The notes beneath the pieces were generated by a model. That model was not told the DNA's origin. It worked only from the letters and a program-made list of their open reading frames with translations, and searched no databases. Positions 8,664 through 17,069 of a stretch of DNA of 64,000 nt are shown here, one piece after another (positions within the stretch are counted from its first letter, which is position 1; the number at the start of each line of letters is the position of its first letter). The position numbers and the translations under genes were made by a program. The stretch is from assembly GCA_013112715.1 (NCBI GenBank), contig JABFGB010000001.1, positions 62,001-126,000 of the forward strand. The letters run 5' to 3'. This DNA comes from Chloroflexota bacterium. Its GTDB lineage: Bacteria > Chloroflexota > Anaerolineae > Aggregatilineales > J027.

Positions 8664-10019
8664 ATGCCGCGCCGCTTACCCAAAAAATTCCTAATACCCT
8701 TGCTTGCAGCGGTTATCATTATTGTCGGCTTTGTAGTGATTTATGCGCTGACGGGCTTCCCGGATGACAATGTTTGCTGTGCTCTCCCACCTACCCCTAC
8801 CTCCGAAGTCTCATTACAGGTCAGTCCGGCGACACCACGTCCACCCTTTTCACCGACTACTCCAAACAAAATGGGAGTACATCTGTTGTTGGATGATGGG
8901 CGCAATCAATGGCCCGAAAGCGTATGGAGGGAACATCTTGAAGCAGCACGGCAGGTGGTTGGCGAATGGGGCTACGTCACCCAATTGGTGCGGTTAGATG
9001 ATTTGAATGTGGAGCGCTGGCAAAAATTCATGGACATCTGCGCGGAACTACACCTTACGCCGATCTTGCGCCTCGCCACGACCATGAATTACACCACTTA
9101 TGACGGCCTGAAATATTTGGGATGGGCTGCGCCGCGTCGGGATGGTGATGGCACCTATCGCAGCACCGCCCAACGCTATGCCGATTTTGTATCGAAATTG
9201 GAATGGCCTACCAACCAACATTTTGTCATTGTGGGGAACGAACCCAATCACGGCGCGGAATGGGGTGGCGGTCTACCCGACCCGGCAGGGTATGCGCGAT
9301 TTTTGATTGATGTCGCCGATGCCCTGCACACAAAAGACGAATATGCGGTGGTCATGAACGCCGGATTTGACCCCTACGCACCAACCACTAAACGCTACCC
9401 ACCCCTTGCCTATCAAGAATTTATGGATGAGGAAACGTTTCTCGATCAGATGGTGGCGGCCTATCCCGATGTATTTCTGCGGATTGATGTTTGGGCCAGC
9501 CACAGCTACCCGCTCGGCCCATTTACACAGCCCCCATGGGAACAGACTTTTCAGATTGATGTGATCAATGAAACCAGTGGTGATGATCCAGTCAATCCCA
9601 ATCATCAAGACCCACCCGAAGGCATTTTTAATCGCGGGGTGAATGGGTACGAGTGGGAATTATGGAAATTGAGTACCTATGGTGTGCCGCCGCTACCTGT
9701 CATGATTACCGAAACGGGTTGGCGTCATGCCGAAACCACCGACCCTAATGCCACCGATACAGGCGCGAGCCTACCTAATGCTATCTTAACCAGCTTCTAC
9801 TTCGATTTGGCTCTCAACGGCAATCATGGACGTTATCCTGACACTCCCGAAACGGGATGGACGGCATGGCAGGACGACCCGCGCGTGATTGGGGTCACGG
9901 CTTTCGCCTTCAATGGCAATCCTGCTGAATGGGGGCATACGAATTGGCTGGAATTGGACGGAGATGGCAAAATCTTGGCGATCTATCCGATAGTTGAGGG
10001 TTTATTCCCAATCGAATAA
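8664..10019 (+). CDS. Membrane-anchored clan GH-A-like glycosidase
   Basis: The 451-residue protein begins with a single TM or signal anchor (KKFLIPLLAAVIIIVGFVVIYAL), followed by a Pro/Thr-rich linker (about 45-70) and a TIM-barrel-like domain. The paired carboxylates of clan GH-A are visible: VGNEPNHG with Glu193 as likely acid/base and MITETGW with Glu350 as likely nucleophile, about 157 residues apart. This matches families such as GH39 or GH5-like enzymes, but the exact family cannot be set from the sequence alone. It probably acts outside the cell. The ATG at 8664 follows TGAGGA and begins at the anchor; an upstream TTG at 8601 is rejected. The stop lies two bases before the next start, so translation may be coupled to the acetyltransferase. 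Confidence 0.72.
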   Translation: MPRRLPKKFLIPLLAAVIIIVGFVVIYALTGFPDDNVCCALPPTPTSEVSLQVSPATPRPPFSPTTPNKMGVHLLLDDGRNQWPESVWREHLEAARQVVGEWGYVTQLVRLDDLNVERWQKFMDICAELHLTPILRLATTMNYTTYDGLKYLGWAAPRRDGDGTYRSTAQRYADFVSKLEWPTNQHFVIVGNEPNHGAEWGGGLPDPAGYARFLIDVADALHTKDEYAVVMNAGFDPYAPTTKRYPPLAYQEFMDEETFLDQMVAAYPDVFLRIDVWASHSYPLGPFTQPPWEQTFQIDVINETSGDDPVNPNHQDPPEGIFNRGVNGYEWELWKLSTYGVPPLPVMITETGWRHAETTDPNATDTGASLPNAILTSFYFDLALNGNHGRYPDTPETGWTAWQDDPRVIGVTAFAFNGNPAEWGHTNWLELDGDGKILAIYPIVEGLFPIE

Positions 10020-10021
10020 CC

Positions 10022-10906
10022 ATGCACATACGCAAAATTGCACCAGATGAGTTGGAGGCAGTGGTTGATTTGATTGCCCGCCTCCAACCCGATGAAGAAC
10101 ACCACATCGGCTATTTCGGCATGGAAGCCGATGACATCCGCCAATATTTGTTGGAATTTACACATGGATGGGAAAACTCGATTGTAGTCGCTCTGCACCG
10201 TGAGCAGTTGGTGGGGTGTTTGGCGGCGGAGTGGGACACAGAAATCGGGCGGGCGTGGCTGCACGGGCCGTGTATTGACCATGTGGCGTGGCATATTATC
10301 GCGGATAGGCTCTATGCTGGGGCACAAGCATTAGACGTGCTGCCAGCGAGCTTAACGGAAGAACTTTTTGGCGATGTGGTCAATGTCAAATTAGGGGCAT
10401 TTGCCCGCCGTCATCATTTCCGCAAAATCGAAGGGCATCAGGCTGTTTTCCGCTTTAGGCGCGACCAATTACCGACCCTACCCTCGCTTGATGCCGATTT
10501 ACTAGATGTTCCCTTTCACAACGCCTTCATCGCCCTGCACAAAAAGACCTTTCCACAAACCTATTACACCGGACAGCAAATCCTTGAAAAACTGGTGGAG
10601 CAAAATTGGGTTTTTATTGTGACCCAAAATGACACCCTACTTGGTTATGTCTACGCCAAAATTGACACGGGTGGGGAGGGCTATCTTGATTTTGTTGGAG
10701 TGGCAGAACACGCCCGACGGCAAGGCATCGGTAGGCGCTTGGTAGTAGCCGCCACTCGTTGGTTATTGTCATATGAAAATGTCCCGCAGGTCAATCTAAC
10801 CGTCAGCAGCACCAACCGCGCCGCCATCGAGCTATATCTCAAGATTGGGTATGAGCATTTGTGGACGCTGACGGCCTATCGCAAACGGCCTAGCCCTGAA
10901 GAATGA
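10022..10906 (+). CDS. GNAT-family N-acetyltransferase
   Basis: This is a 294-residue cytoplasmic protein. The C-terminal half (about 165-290) is a GNAT domain: acetyl-CoA-binding motif A is visible in LDFVGVAEHARRQGIGRRLV (R/Q-x-x-G-x-G/A), followed by LTVSSTNRAAIELYLKIGYE, the usual C-terminal helix and strand. The N-terminal half (about 1-150) has a weaker similar layout, including an EEHHIGYFGMEADDI region, and may be a degenerate GNAT copy. The substrate is unknown. The gene follows the glycosidase-like gene by only two bases, and its 3' end overlaps the convergent dioxygenase gene by 17 bases. Confidence 0.82.
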   Translation: MHIRKIAPDELEAVVDLIARLQPDEEHHIGYFGMEADDIRQYLLEFTHGWENSIVVALHREQLVGCLAAEWDTEIGRAWLHGPCIDHVAWHIIADRLYAGAQALDVLPASLTEELFGDVVNVKLGAFARRHHFRKIEGHQAVFRFRRDQLPTLPSLDADLLDVPFHNAFIALHKKTFPQTYYTGQQILEKLVEQNWVFIVTQNDTLLGYVYAKIDTGGEGYLDFVGVAEHARRQGIGRRLVVAATRWLLSYENVPQVNLTVSSTNRAAIELYLKIGYEHLWTLTAYRKRPSPEE

Positions 10907-11465
10907 CCTTACGGAATGTCACGGATACACGCCGACCCCGTTTGATGACCTCGCCGTTGAGTACATCGCTTTTACGGGCTGGAATGCCGTGCATCCATTC
11001 ATAGCGTGATTCGCCTTGCATCACGATGAGTGTTCCCGGCGTCAACAAAATCGGGATCTCGCGCTGGGTGGCAATTTCGGTGTAGACCATCACGCAGGCC
11101 GACCCCAAACTGATTGAAATTATCGTATCGGTAAAACAGGGGATGCAGTCTACATGCCGCGCAATGCCCTGCCCCGCTTCGTATTCGTTAATGATGGCTT
11201 GATCAGGTGCATCGGCCATATAACCTTCCGAATGAAGGCGCTTGGCGAGGGGATTTAACCATTCTGGCAGCGGCCCCAGATAAAAATTTTCATCCACTCT
11301 ACGGGTTTTATAATCATAGCGATAGCCATAATGCTGTACACGGCGTTTCAGGTCGGTCAGCCACGTTTGTTGGTCAATATGGGCCAATAATCGGGCTTGT
11401 TCGTCGGGATTCAAGTAATCGGGGCGATAGGTCAAACCGGGGATTTCGGCAATCGAGGGTTGCAT
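10890..11465 (-). CDS. AlkB-type 2-oxoglutarate/Fe(II) dioxygenase
   Basis: This 191-residue protein resembles the ABH2/ABH3/AlkB DNA-repair dioxygenases, which remove alkyl groups from bases by oxidation. The iron ligands are visible: His104 and Asp106 in GIARHVDC, and His159 in YEWMHGI. The 2-oxoglutarate-binding arginines lie in GRRVSVTFRKV near residues 178-185. The preceding INEYEAGQGI and the following IISISLGSACVM fit the family core. The length is usual for the short bacterial forms, with no signal peptide. The promoter region carries a 6+6 inverted repeat (11511-11528) close to the Gram-positive LexA box, so SOS control is possible. The divergent neighbour is the MntA-HepT pair. Confidence 0.85.
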   Translation of the reverse strand: MQPSIAEIPGLTYRPDYLNPDEQARLLAHIDQQTWLTDLKRRVQHYGYRYDYKTRRVDENFYLGPLPEWLNPLAKRLHSEGYMADAPDQAIINEYEAGQGIARHVDCIPCFTDTIISISLGSACVMVYTEIATQREIPILLTPGTLIVMQGESRYEWMHGIPARKSDVLNGEVIKRGRRVSVTFRKVILQG

Positions 11466-11510
11466 ACAGGGCTATCCTTTCCCATTGGACATTGGTGAGG
11501 ATAGTTTATC

Positions 11511-11528
11511 ATAGAATATATGTTCTAT
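11511..11528. promoter_or_regulatory. Inverted repeat resembling an SOS (LexA) box
   Basis: ATAGAA (11511-11516) and TTCTAT (11523-11528) form a perfect 6-base inverted repeat around a six-base core. The inner 12 bases, GAATATATGTTC, differ from the Bacillus-type LexA box core GAACATATGTTC at one position. It lies 46 bases before the AlkB-type gene start, overlapping a TATGAT that could be its -10 element. LexA control is inferred only from this resemblance and the repair function. Confidence 0.4.
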
Positions 11529-11647
11529 CAATTCCTCTTTTCGAAATCCCTCACAAGATTTTTCCATGTAGCAGTTTCCCATCATGCCCATTATCATTAA
11601 CAAATGTATAGGAGGGAGTCATCCGGTTATTCTATGAGAGTGTGACG

Positions 11648-11965
11648 ATGGCAAAAATCCAAGAAAAACGCTTCGGTATACGAGAATTGCTTGGGGATAA
11701 ACGGGAGCAAATTCTTAAATTGGCTGAAAAACACGGGGCAAAAAACGTCCGGGTGTTTGGTTCAGTGGCACGCGGGGAAGCGACCCCCGAAAGCGATGTC
11801 GATTTTTTGGTGGATTGGGATTATTCGCGTATTTCAGCATGGGGAGGGATCGGCCTCTATACCGAACTTGAGAACCTCCTCCAACGTAAAGTGGATATTA
11901 CCAGTGAAAAGGAACTGCATTGGTACATCCGTGACCGCGTGATGAAAGAAGCTGTCATGTTATGA
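11648..11965 (+). CDS. mntA: MntA-type minimal nucleotidyltransferase antitoxin
   Basis: The 105-residue protein has the minimal nucleotidyltransferase signature: GSVARGEATPESDVDF with Gly38-Ser39 and metal ligands Asp50 and Asp52. A third carboxylate, Asp83, lies in KVDITSE. In characterised MntA-HepT systems this enzyme adds AMP to a tyrosine of the HepT toxin and so blocks it. The ATG at 11648 is preferred over a GTG at 11642. Its stop overlaps the HepT start by four bases (ATGA), the usual gene order and coupling for this pair. All catalytic positions are kept, so the antitoxin is likely active. Confidence 0.85.
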   Translation: MAKIQEKRFGIRELLGDKREQILKLAEKHGAKNVRVFGSVARGEATPESDVDFLVDWDYSRISAWGGIGLYTELENLLQRKVDITSEKELHWYIRDRVMKEAVML

Positions 11966-12315
11966 AAGACGATAAGTTGTTCCTCATTCATATTCTCGAA
12001 CGTATTAAATTCATCGAGGACTATACCCAATCAGGACATGACACATTTATGCAATCTCAGATGATTCAAGATGCCGTCATGCGAAATTTTGAGATTATTG
12101 GTGAGGCCGTCCGCAATTTATCAGAGGAACTTCGCCAAAAGTATGCTGATGTTGAATGGCAGCAAATAAGTGGCTTTCGCAATATTTTGATTCATGCCTA
12201 CTGGTCGGTGGATAACGAACGGGTGTGGGGAATTATTCAAAACAACCTGCCGACATTCAAAACTAGAGTTGAAGAAATCTTAAAAACACTATCAGCGGTT
12301 AAAGACGAAGAATAG
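11962..12315 (+). CDS. hepT: HepT-like HEPN-domain ribonuclease toxin
   Basis: This 117-residue all-alpha HEPN (DUF86) protein has the R-x4-H-x-Y active motif: Arg73, His78 and Tyr80 in FRNILIHAYW. Arg and His form the RNase site of HEPN toxins, and the Tyr is the residue AMPylated by MntA in characterised pairs. The preceding helix with AVMRNFEIIGEAVRNLSEELR is also typical. The gene overlaps mntA by four bases and is followed eight bases later by a Clp-type ATPase gene. The active motif is complete, so a live toxin is expected. Confidence 0.87.
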   Translation: MKDDKLFLIHILERIKFIEDYTQSGHDTFMQSQMIQDAVMRNFEIIGEAVRNLSEELRQKYADVEWQQISGFRNILIHAYWSVDNERVWGIIQNNLPTFKTRVEEILKTLSAVKDEE

Positions 12316-12323
12316 GCACTTGC

Positions 12324-14537
12324 ATGGGGTCACTCAATCCAAATCTGATTTCTGCCGACTTGACAGTCATCATGAATGAAGCGGTGGAATTGGCCCGCCG
12401 CTATATGAAACGCAATATCTATCCCGAACTGGTGCTGTTCGTGATGATTCAGCATCCCGAAATTGCTGCTCGTCGGTTAATGGACGTATTCATCGAAAAA
12501 CGGGGGACTGACCTTGAAAAATTGGAGCGTCAGACCCGCAATGCAATGGAATCGCGCAATGATGCCAATGGCGATCTCGATTTTTTGATGACTACCGGGC
12601 AAAAATTCCCCCTCAGCAAACAAATGCTAGTGGCCCTTGATGAAGCCCTCAGCATCGCGCAGTCCATTGGCGAGGTGTACATTGACAGCGACCATCTGCT
12701 TGCCAGTCTGACGGATCGGCGCTTGGGCACCGGGGCACTATTGCAGCAAAATGGTATCACCGAAGGGCCTGTCTTGGACTTATTGGGAGGGCAGCCTGCC
12801 AGCAAACGCCGCCGCGAAGCATCCGGCACATCCATAGATGTTGTAGCGGAGGCCAGAATTGGCAATTTACGTGCTGTGCATTTCCGTGAAGACCTGCTGC
12901 GTGATATGCTCAATATTTTGTCACAGGCCGTCCACAAACATATTGTGCTGGTTGGGCCGGACGGTGTGGGTAAACGCACACTGGCCTATTCGTTGGCTCT
13001 GTTGATTACCGAAGGCAAAGGGCCAGTCGGACTCGAAAAATTTGTCCAGATTGATGAGAGAGCCTATCTGGATAACTCAGTTGAGGCTATGCAAAGCGGC
13101 ATCATGCGGGCACAAGGCGGAATTTTGTTTGTGCCGCATATCCATCGCTTTTTTGGTGGCCCGGCCAAAGCCGAGTTTCCCAAAGCGGGTCAAAATCTGC
13201 AAAAAGCCTTTTTGGGCTATGACCCCATCATCATTTGCACCACCACACAGGGGGAATGGGAGGGTCGGGTCAATAAGGTCAGCGCGATTGGGGAACATGC
13301 TCAAGTCTTGCGTGTGCCAGAGCCAACCCGCGAAGAAACATTGGAAATTTTGGAGGTCATGCGCCCCCATTTGGCAGGTGATTACGCGATAGATGTGGAT
13401 GAAAGTGCCCTCAACACAGCGGTAGATTTAGCCAAACGCTATATCGGCAATATGCCCCTGCCCCGTAGCGCCGAACATTTGCTGCATCGGGCCGCCGCGC
13501 TGGTCAGTATGAACAGTCAGCAGCATCTGGCGTTTCGCCCTCAATTGCAAGATAACGTGCTGGATGCCGAAGATGTCACCCTAGCCGCCGCACAAATGAC
13601 AGGCATTCCGGTTAGCAAATTGGATGCCGATGAGCGCACCAAATATGCCCGTATGGTCGAGCATCTACATGAACGCATCGTGGGCCAAAATGATGCGGTG
13701 CTGGCGGTCAGTCGGGCAGTGAAAACAGCACGGGTGGGTCTGCGTGACCCCAAACGTCCCATCGGATCATTTTTGTTTTTGGGGCCAAGCGGGGTCGGCA
13801 AAACCGAATTGGCACGGGCATTGGCAGAATTTCTGTTTGGCAGCGAAGACGCCATGCTGCAAATTGATATGTCGGAATATATGGAAGAAAACACGGTCAG
13901 CCGATTGGTCGGTGCGCCTCCCGGTTATGTCGGCTATGAGGGCGGCGGTCAATTGACAGACCGGGTACGTGAACAGCCGTATATCGTCGTGTTGTTTGAC
14001 GAGGTCGAAAAAGCCCATGCCCGTATTTTGGATATTTTGCTACAAGTCTTGGAAGAAGGCCGCCTCACCGATGCACAGGGTAAAACCTCCAATTTCAGCG
14101 AGAGTGTAGTCATCTTGACCAGCAACCTCGGTGCCCGAAATTTGCAGACCTCGGTAATTGACGAAGCGGTGCGTGAGTTGGTCATGGACGACGTGCGCGA
14201 TCACTTCCGACCTGAATTTTTGAACCGACTTGACGACATTATCATTTTCCACGCGCTGGATGATGAACATCTACGCGAGATTATGGAACTTTTGCTGGCG
14301 CGGGAAATACGGATTGCCCGTGAGCGTGGCCTAAATCTGCAATTTACCGACAAAGCGATTGCATGGATGCTCGACCAGAATGATAGTCCAGAATTGGGGG
14401 CGCGTCCGCTAAAGCGCATTATTCAGCGGTATGTACGGGAAACACTGGCGGATTTCCTGCTTGGAGATACCCTAGCCCCCAACGCCACCGTTATCATTGA
14501 TGCCAAGCGTGACGGGTTGAAATTTGCGGTGAAATAA
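12324..14537 (+). CDS. ClpB-like Clp ATPase with degenerate first ATPase domain
   Basis: This 737-residue protein has a Clp N-domain (about 1-155), a first AAA+ domain (about 180-420) and a second AAA+ domain (about 435-737). The first domain looks dead: its Walker A is GPDGVGKRT, with Arg218 where Ser/Thr should be, and its Walker B is ILFVPHIH, with Pro271-His272 replacing Asp-Glu. The second domain is intact: Walker A GPSGVGKTE (Lys493), Walker B VVLFDEVEKA (Asp559-Glu560), sensor 1 TSNLGA and the GARPLKR sensor-2 region. No clear coiled-coil M domain lies between them, and no IGF/LGF-like ClpP loop is seen, so it is unlikely to feed a ClpP protease. It may be a disaggregase-like or secretion-like unfoldase driven by one ring. 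It lies eight bases after hepT and may be co-transcribed with it. Confidence 0.85.
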   Translation: MGSLNPNLISADLTVIMNEAVELARRYMKRNIYPELVLFVMIQHPEIAARRLMDVFIEKRGTDLEKLERQTRNAMESRNDANGDLDFLMTTGQKFPLSKQMLVALDEALSIAQSIGEVYIDSDHLLASLTDRRLGTGALLQQNGITEGPVLDLLGGQPASKRRREASGTSIDVVAEARIGNLRAVHFREDLLRDMLNILSQAVHKHIVLVGPDGVGKRTLAYSLALLITEGKGPVGLEKFVQIDERAYLDNSVEAMQSGIMRAQGGILFVPHIHRFFGGPAKAEFPKAGQNLQKAFLGYDPIIICTTTQGEWEGRVNKVSAIGEHAQVLRVPEPTREETLEILEVMRPHLAGDYAIDVDESALNTAVDLAKRYIGNMPLPRSAEHLLHRAAALVSMNSQQHLAFRPQLQDNVLDAEDVTLAAAQMTGIPVSKLDADERTKYARMVEHLHERIVGQNDAVLAVSRAVKTARVGLRDPKRPIGSFLFLGPSGVGKTELARALAEFLFGSEDAMLQIDMSEYMEENTVSRLVGAPPGYVGYEGGGQLTDRVREQPYIVVLFDEVEKAHARILDILLQVLEEGRLTDAQGKTSNFSESVVILTSNLGARNLQTSVIDEAVRELVMDDVRDHFRPEFLNRLDDIIIFHALDDEHLREIMELLLAREIRIARERGLNLQFTDKAIAWMLDQNDSPELGARPLKRIIQRYVRETLADFLLGDTLAPNATVIIDAKRDGLKFAVK

Positions 14538-14541
14538 CACG

Positions 14542-14568
14542 ATAGGGGGTAATCTCATCTGCCCCTAT
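14542..14568. terminator. Hairpin between convergent Clp and cyclase genes
   Basis: ATAGGGG (14542-14548) pairs with CCCCTAT (14562-14568), just after the Clp stop and overlapping the stop codon of the convergent cyclase gene. A short T run follows on the plus strand. It is probably a shared weak terminator. Confidence 0.45.
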
Positions 14569-15473
14569 TTCAATCCAATCACCTCGTACAAAGTATGGAC
14601 GCCCTGTTTGCCTTTGAGAACAAGCTCAAAGCGGCGGTTGCAGATCACAAAATTTTGCACTTCGGCATAGGTATCTTCGGAAATGAGGATATGTGTGCCG
14701 GATTCTTTGTTGGCCGATTCGACCCGCGCCGCAAAATTGACTGCATCCCCTATCGCGGTGTATTTTTTATTGATTGACCCCAGCGCGCCAACAATCGCTT
14801 CCCCAAAATGGATACCCACGCCGATTTGAAAATCCCATGTGTAGAGATTTTCGATATAAGGTCGCAGTTGATTGACCGCTTCTAACATTTCTAGGCCTGC
14901 TTTGACGGCTTTTAAAGCAGCGCGTTGGGGGTTTTCCGTTCCAAACAGCGCCATGATGCCATCACCCATGTGATTGTCCACGTATCCATCGTTGCGCTCG
15001 ATAATGTGATCCATCGCGTGGAAGTAGCGGTTTAGAATGTGAATCACGTCATAGGGTAGCAGGGTTTCGGCGAAGGTCGTGAAATTGCGAATATCGGCAA
15101 ACAGGATGGCGATTTTACGCTCATCTCCCACCTGCCCATAATTCAGACCTTCTTTAGGCTGTTCATCCACTTCAATGTCTTCTTGATCGAGTACCAAACG
15201 CCGCACCACCACATCACCGGTGACCCCGGTTTGGCAAGCCAGACGAATATCCGTGCCAAAACATAGGCGCTCGGCAAGGGCAATTTCACGGTCATTACGC
15301 GGGAGGCAGTTTTCTAAACCCTCCACCACCATCACACGGCAAGTCGAGCAGCGGGCATTACCACCACAGACATGAATATGTGGGATATTATGCATCTGCG
15401 AGGCGTTCAGAATACGGGTGCGATTTTCGACCTCAACTTCGCGGCGATCCGGGAAATAATAAATATGGGGCAT
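14565..15473 (-). CDS. Adenylate cyclase with N-terminal 2Fe-2S ferredoxin domain
   Basis: The 302-residue protein fuses a plant-type 2Fe-2S ferredoxin domain (about 1-90) to a class III nucleotidyl cyclase domain (about 118-300). Four cluster cysteines are present with the classic spacing: Cys36, Cys42, Cys45 (CGGNARCSTC) and Cys80 (LACQTG). The cyclase keeps both metal aspartates, Asp127 in LFADIRNFT and Asp171 in HMGDGIMALFG, and the KKYTAIGDAVNFAARVE segment with a Lys, Asp243 and the transition-state Asn/Arg. It should therefore be active and make cAMP (or cGMP). The ferredoxin part could sense redox state, oxygen or nitric oxide; this is an inference. No TM segment is seen, so it is cytoplasmic. 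It lies 24 bases after the MBL hydrolase gene, perhaps in one operon. Confidence 0.9.
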   Translation of the reverse strand: MPHIYYFPDRREVEVENRTRILNASQMHNIPHIHVCGGNARCSTCRVMVVEGLENCLPRNDREIALAERLCFGTDIRLACQTGVTGDVVVRRLVLDQEDIEVDEQPKEGLNYGQVGDERKIAILFADIRNFTTFAETLLPYDVIHILNRYFHAMDHIIERNDGYVDNHMGDGIMALFGTENPQRAALKAVKAGLEMLEAVNQLRPYIENLYTWDFQIGVGIHFGEAIVGALGSINKKYTAIGDAVNFAARVESANKESGTHILISEDTYAEVQNFVICNRRFELVLKGKQGVHTLYEVIGLK

Positions 15474-15497
15474 GGGGTTACACCTTAAATATGGAGA

Positions 15498-16163
15498 TTA
15501 GGACTCATCCCGCCAACTGCTATTTAACCATTGTAACAAAAATGGATTGCTCTGGCGTTCCTCACCAATCGTTGTGGTAGGGCCGTGTCCCGAACAAACG
15601 GTAAATTCATCACCCAACACGACCAATTTATCAAATATGCTGTGCATCAGGGTCGGGTAATCACCGCCGGGTAAATCGGTACGCCCGATGCCACCCGCGA
15701 ATAAACAATCCCCGCTAAATACGACCTGTTCCGAACGCAGCACATAGCTGACATGCCCCGGTGAATGCCCCGGTGTGAAATAGGTCTCCAATTTGATCGT
15801 CCCGACCTCAATCACTGTCCCTTCATCCACTGTGCCATCATGGGCGGCGGGTTCAGGGGCGGTAATGCCATACATCGCGGCGATTTGTTGGGCGTGCCGC
15901 AATTGGGGCACATCGGCGGCGTGCAGGCGAAACGGCGCTTGGGTGGCATCTTTAACAGGTTTTGAAGCCAATACATGGTCAAAATGGGCGTGGGTCGCCA
16001 AAATCTCGCGCACTTGGTAGCCCTCGCGCTGGACGACCTCTAAAATTTTGGGCGCTTCGTCGGAAGGATCAATGATTACCGCCTCGTGCGTATCGGTATC
16101 CGCCACAACATAGCAATTGGTCTGTAGTGCGCCGAGGGGTAGTAGATGAATTTTGATGGGCAT
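15498..16163 (-). CDS. MBL-fold hydrolase (glyoxalase II-like)
   Basis: This 221-residue metallo-beta-lactamase-fold protein has the zinc motif THAHFDH (His58, His60, Asp62, His63). Further ligands are likely in PGHSPGHVSY and VFSGDCLFAGGIGRTDL, and a terminal histidine in CSGHGPTTTIGEE. This pattern is that of the small glyoxalase II-like or YcbL-like group, which hydrolyse thioesters such as S-lactoylglutathione analogues. The exact substrate is not visible. A GAGGA ribosome site precedes the ATG. The ferredoxin-cyclase follows in the same direction after 24 bases. Confidence 0.85.
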   Translation of the reverse strand: MPIKIHLLPLGALQTNCYVVADTDTHEAVIIDPSDEAPKILEVVQREGYQVREILATHAHFDHVLASKPVKDATQAPFRLHAADVPQLRHAQQIAAMYGITAPEPAAHDGTVDEGTVIEVGTIKLETYFTPGHSPGHVSYVLRSEQVVFSGDCLFAGGIGRTDLPGGDYPTLMHSIFDKLVVLGDEFTVCSGHGPTTTIGEERQSNPFLLQWLNSSWRDES

Positions 16164-16190
16164 TGGGTTTCCTCAGTAAATCCATGAACA

Positions 16191-16226
16191 AAAAACGCGG
16201 GAAGGCTATCATCACCACCCCGCGTT
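16191..16226 (-). terminator. Intrinsic terminator of the PPC-domain protein gene
   Basis: AACGCGGG (16194-16201) and CCCGCGTT (16218-16225) form a perfect 8-base stem. Read on the minus strand it is followed by a run of six T residues, 20 bases after the stop at 16246. Confidence 0.75.
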
Positions 16227-16245
16227 GATTATAGACGAGTTTAGA

Positions 16246-17016
16246 CTATTGGGCCGCTTCGCCAATCGTGATGGTTACGGGGACTTCCGTTGTCTCCAAA
16301 CCGAATGAGAAGAAAGCCTTTTGCACCAACAAGAGATAAATTTGTCCACCCGTAAGGTTGACGTTCAGCGTGGCACTGGTCAGACCAGCGGTGCTATCGA
16401 GGTCGAATAAGGTGGTTTGGAAACCAAATTCATCCTCCCCGCCCTGCAAAATGAAGTTGGCATACAAATCTGGGCCGGGGACTTGCGTTAGCGTGATGGC
16501 CCATGTGACATCTGTATCTGGCTTCAAAACCGATACACTAGGATAATTCAGGGTATCGTCGGAATAGATGGTCGTCTGAGTCGTCGAGCCAACGGTCATC
16601 GGGGTGATTTGACTGGCGCGGAGGATATAGTCCCCTATACTTGAACCATCTGCCCCCAAAGCGCGGGTCGCTAATAGCGTGTAATCGCCATCGGCAGGTG
16701 CTTCAAAAACAATAACCGCCCCCAAGCCAACAGTATCATCATCTTCAACTAGCAGTGTCCCTGCACTATCGCTCAATTTGAGAGCCGGGTCAGCATCATA
16801 TGTGCCCAACGCCGGATACATTTCAATCAAGACAATATCACCAGCGGTCAAAGTAACGGTGTAGGTATGTTCATATGAATCGGCAGTCAACGTACCCTCA
16901 ACCCATTCATTTAACGGCAATGCCCCGCCCTGTGCATGGGCCACAGGTGTCCGCATAACCGCGATTCCACTTACCGCTACGACCACTATCATCAACAGTA
17001 AAGGCAACTTACGCAT
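16246..17016 (-). CDS. Secreted protein with PPC-type beta domain
   Basis: This 256-residue exported protein starts with a signal peptide (KLPLLLMIVVVAVSGIAVM, cleavage likely after AHA near residue 28). Residues about 32-135 fit a pre-peptidase C-terminal (PPC) beta-sandwich: EGTLTADSYEHTYTVTLTAG, then LKLSDSAGTLLVEDDD and FEAPADGDYTLLATR, ending with GDYILR. The second half (about 140-256) is another beta-rich domain that is not recognised. No catalytic residues are visible. PPC domains often accompany secreted enzymes, but here the domain stands alone. A strong GGAGGAG site precedes the ATG, and a clear terminator follows. The function is unknown; an extracellular binding role is possible. 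Confidence 0.7.
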   Translation of the reverse strand: MRKLPLLLMIVVVAVSGIAVMRTPVAHAQGGALPLNEWVEGTLTADSYEHTYTVTLTAGDIVLIEMYPALGTYDADPALKLSDSAGTLLVEDDDTVGLGAVIVFEAPADGDYTLLATRALGADGSSIGDYILRASQITPMTVGSTTQTTIYSDDTLNYPSVSVLKPDTDVTWAITLTQVPGPDLYANFILQGGEDEFGFQTTLFDLDSTAGLTSATLNVNLTGGQIYLLLVQKAFFSFGLETTEVPVTITIGEAAQ

Positions 17017-17069
17017 GATGGAATTGCTCCTCCAATAGAGCGACTGACTATGAATACCTTTTACAGAAC

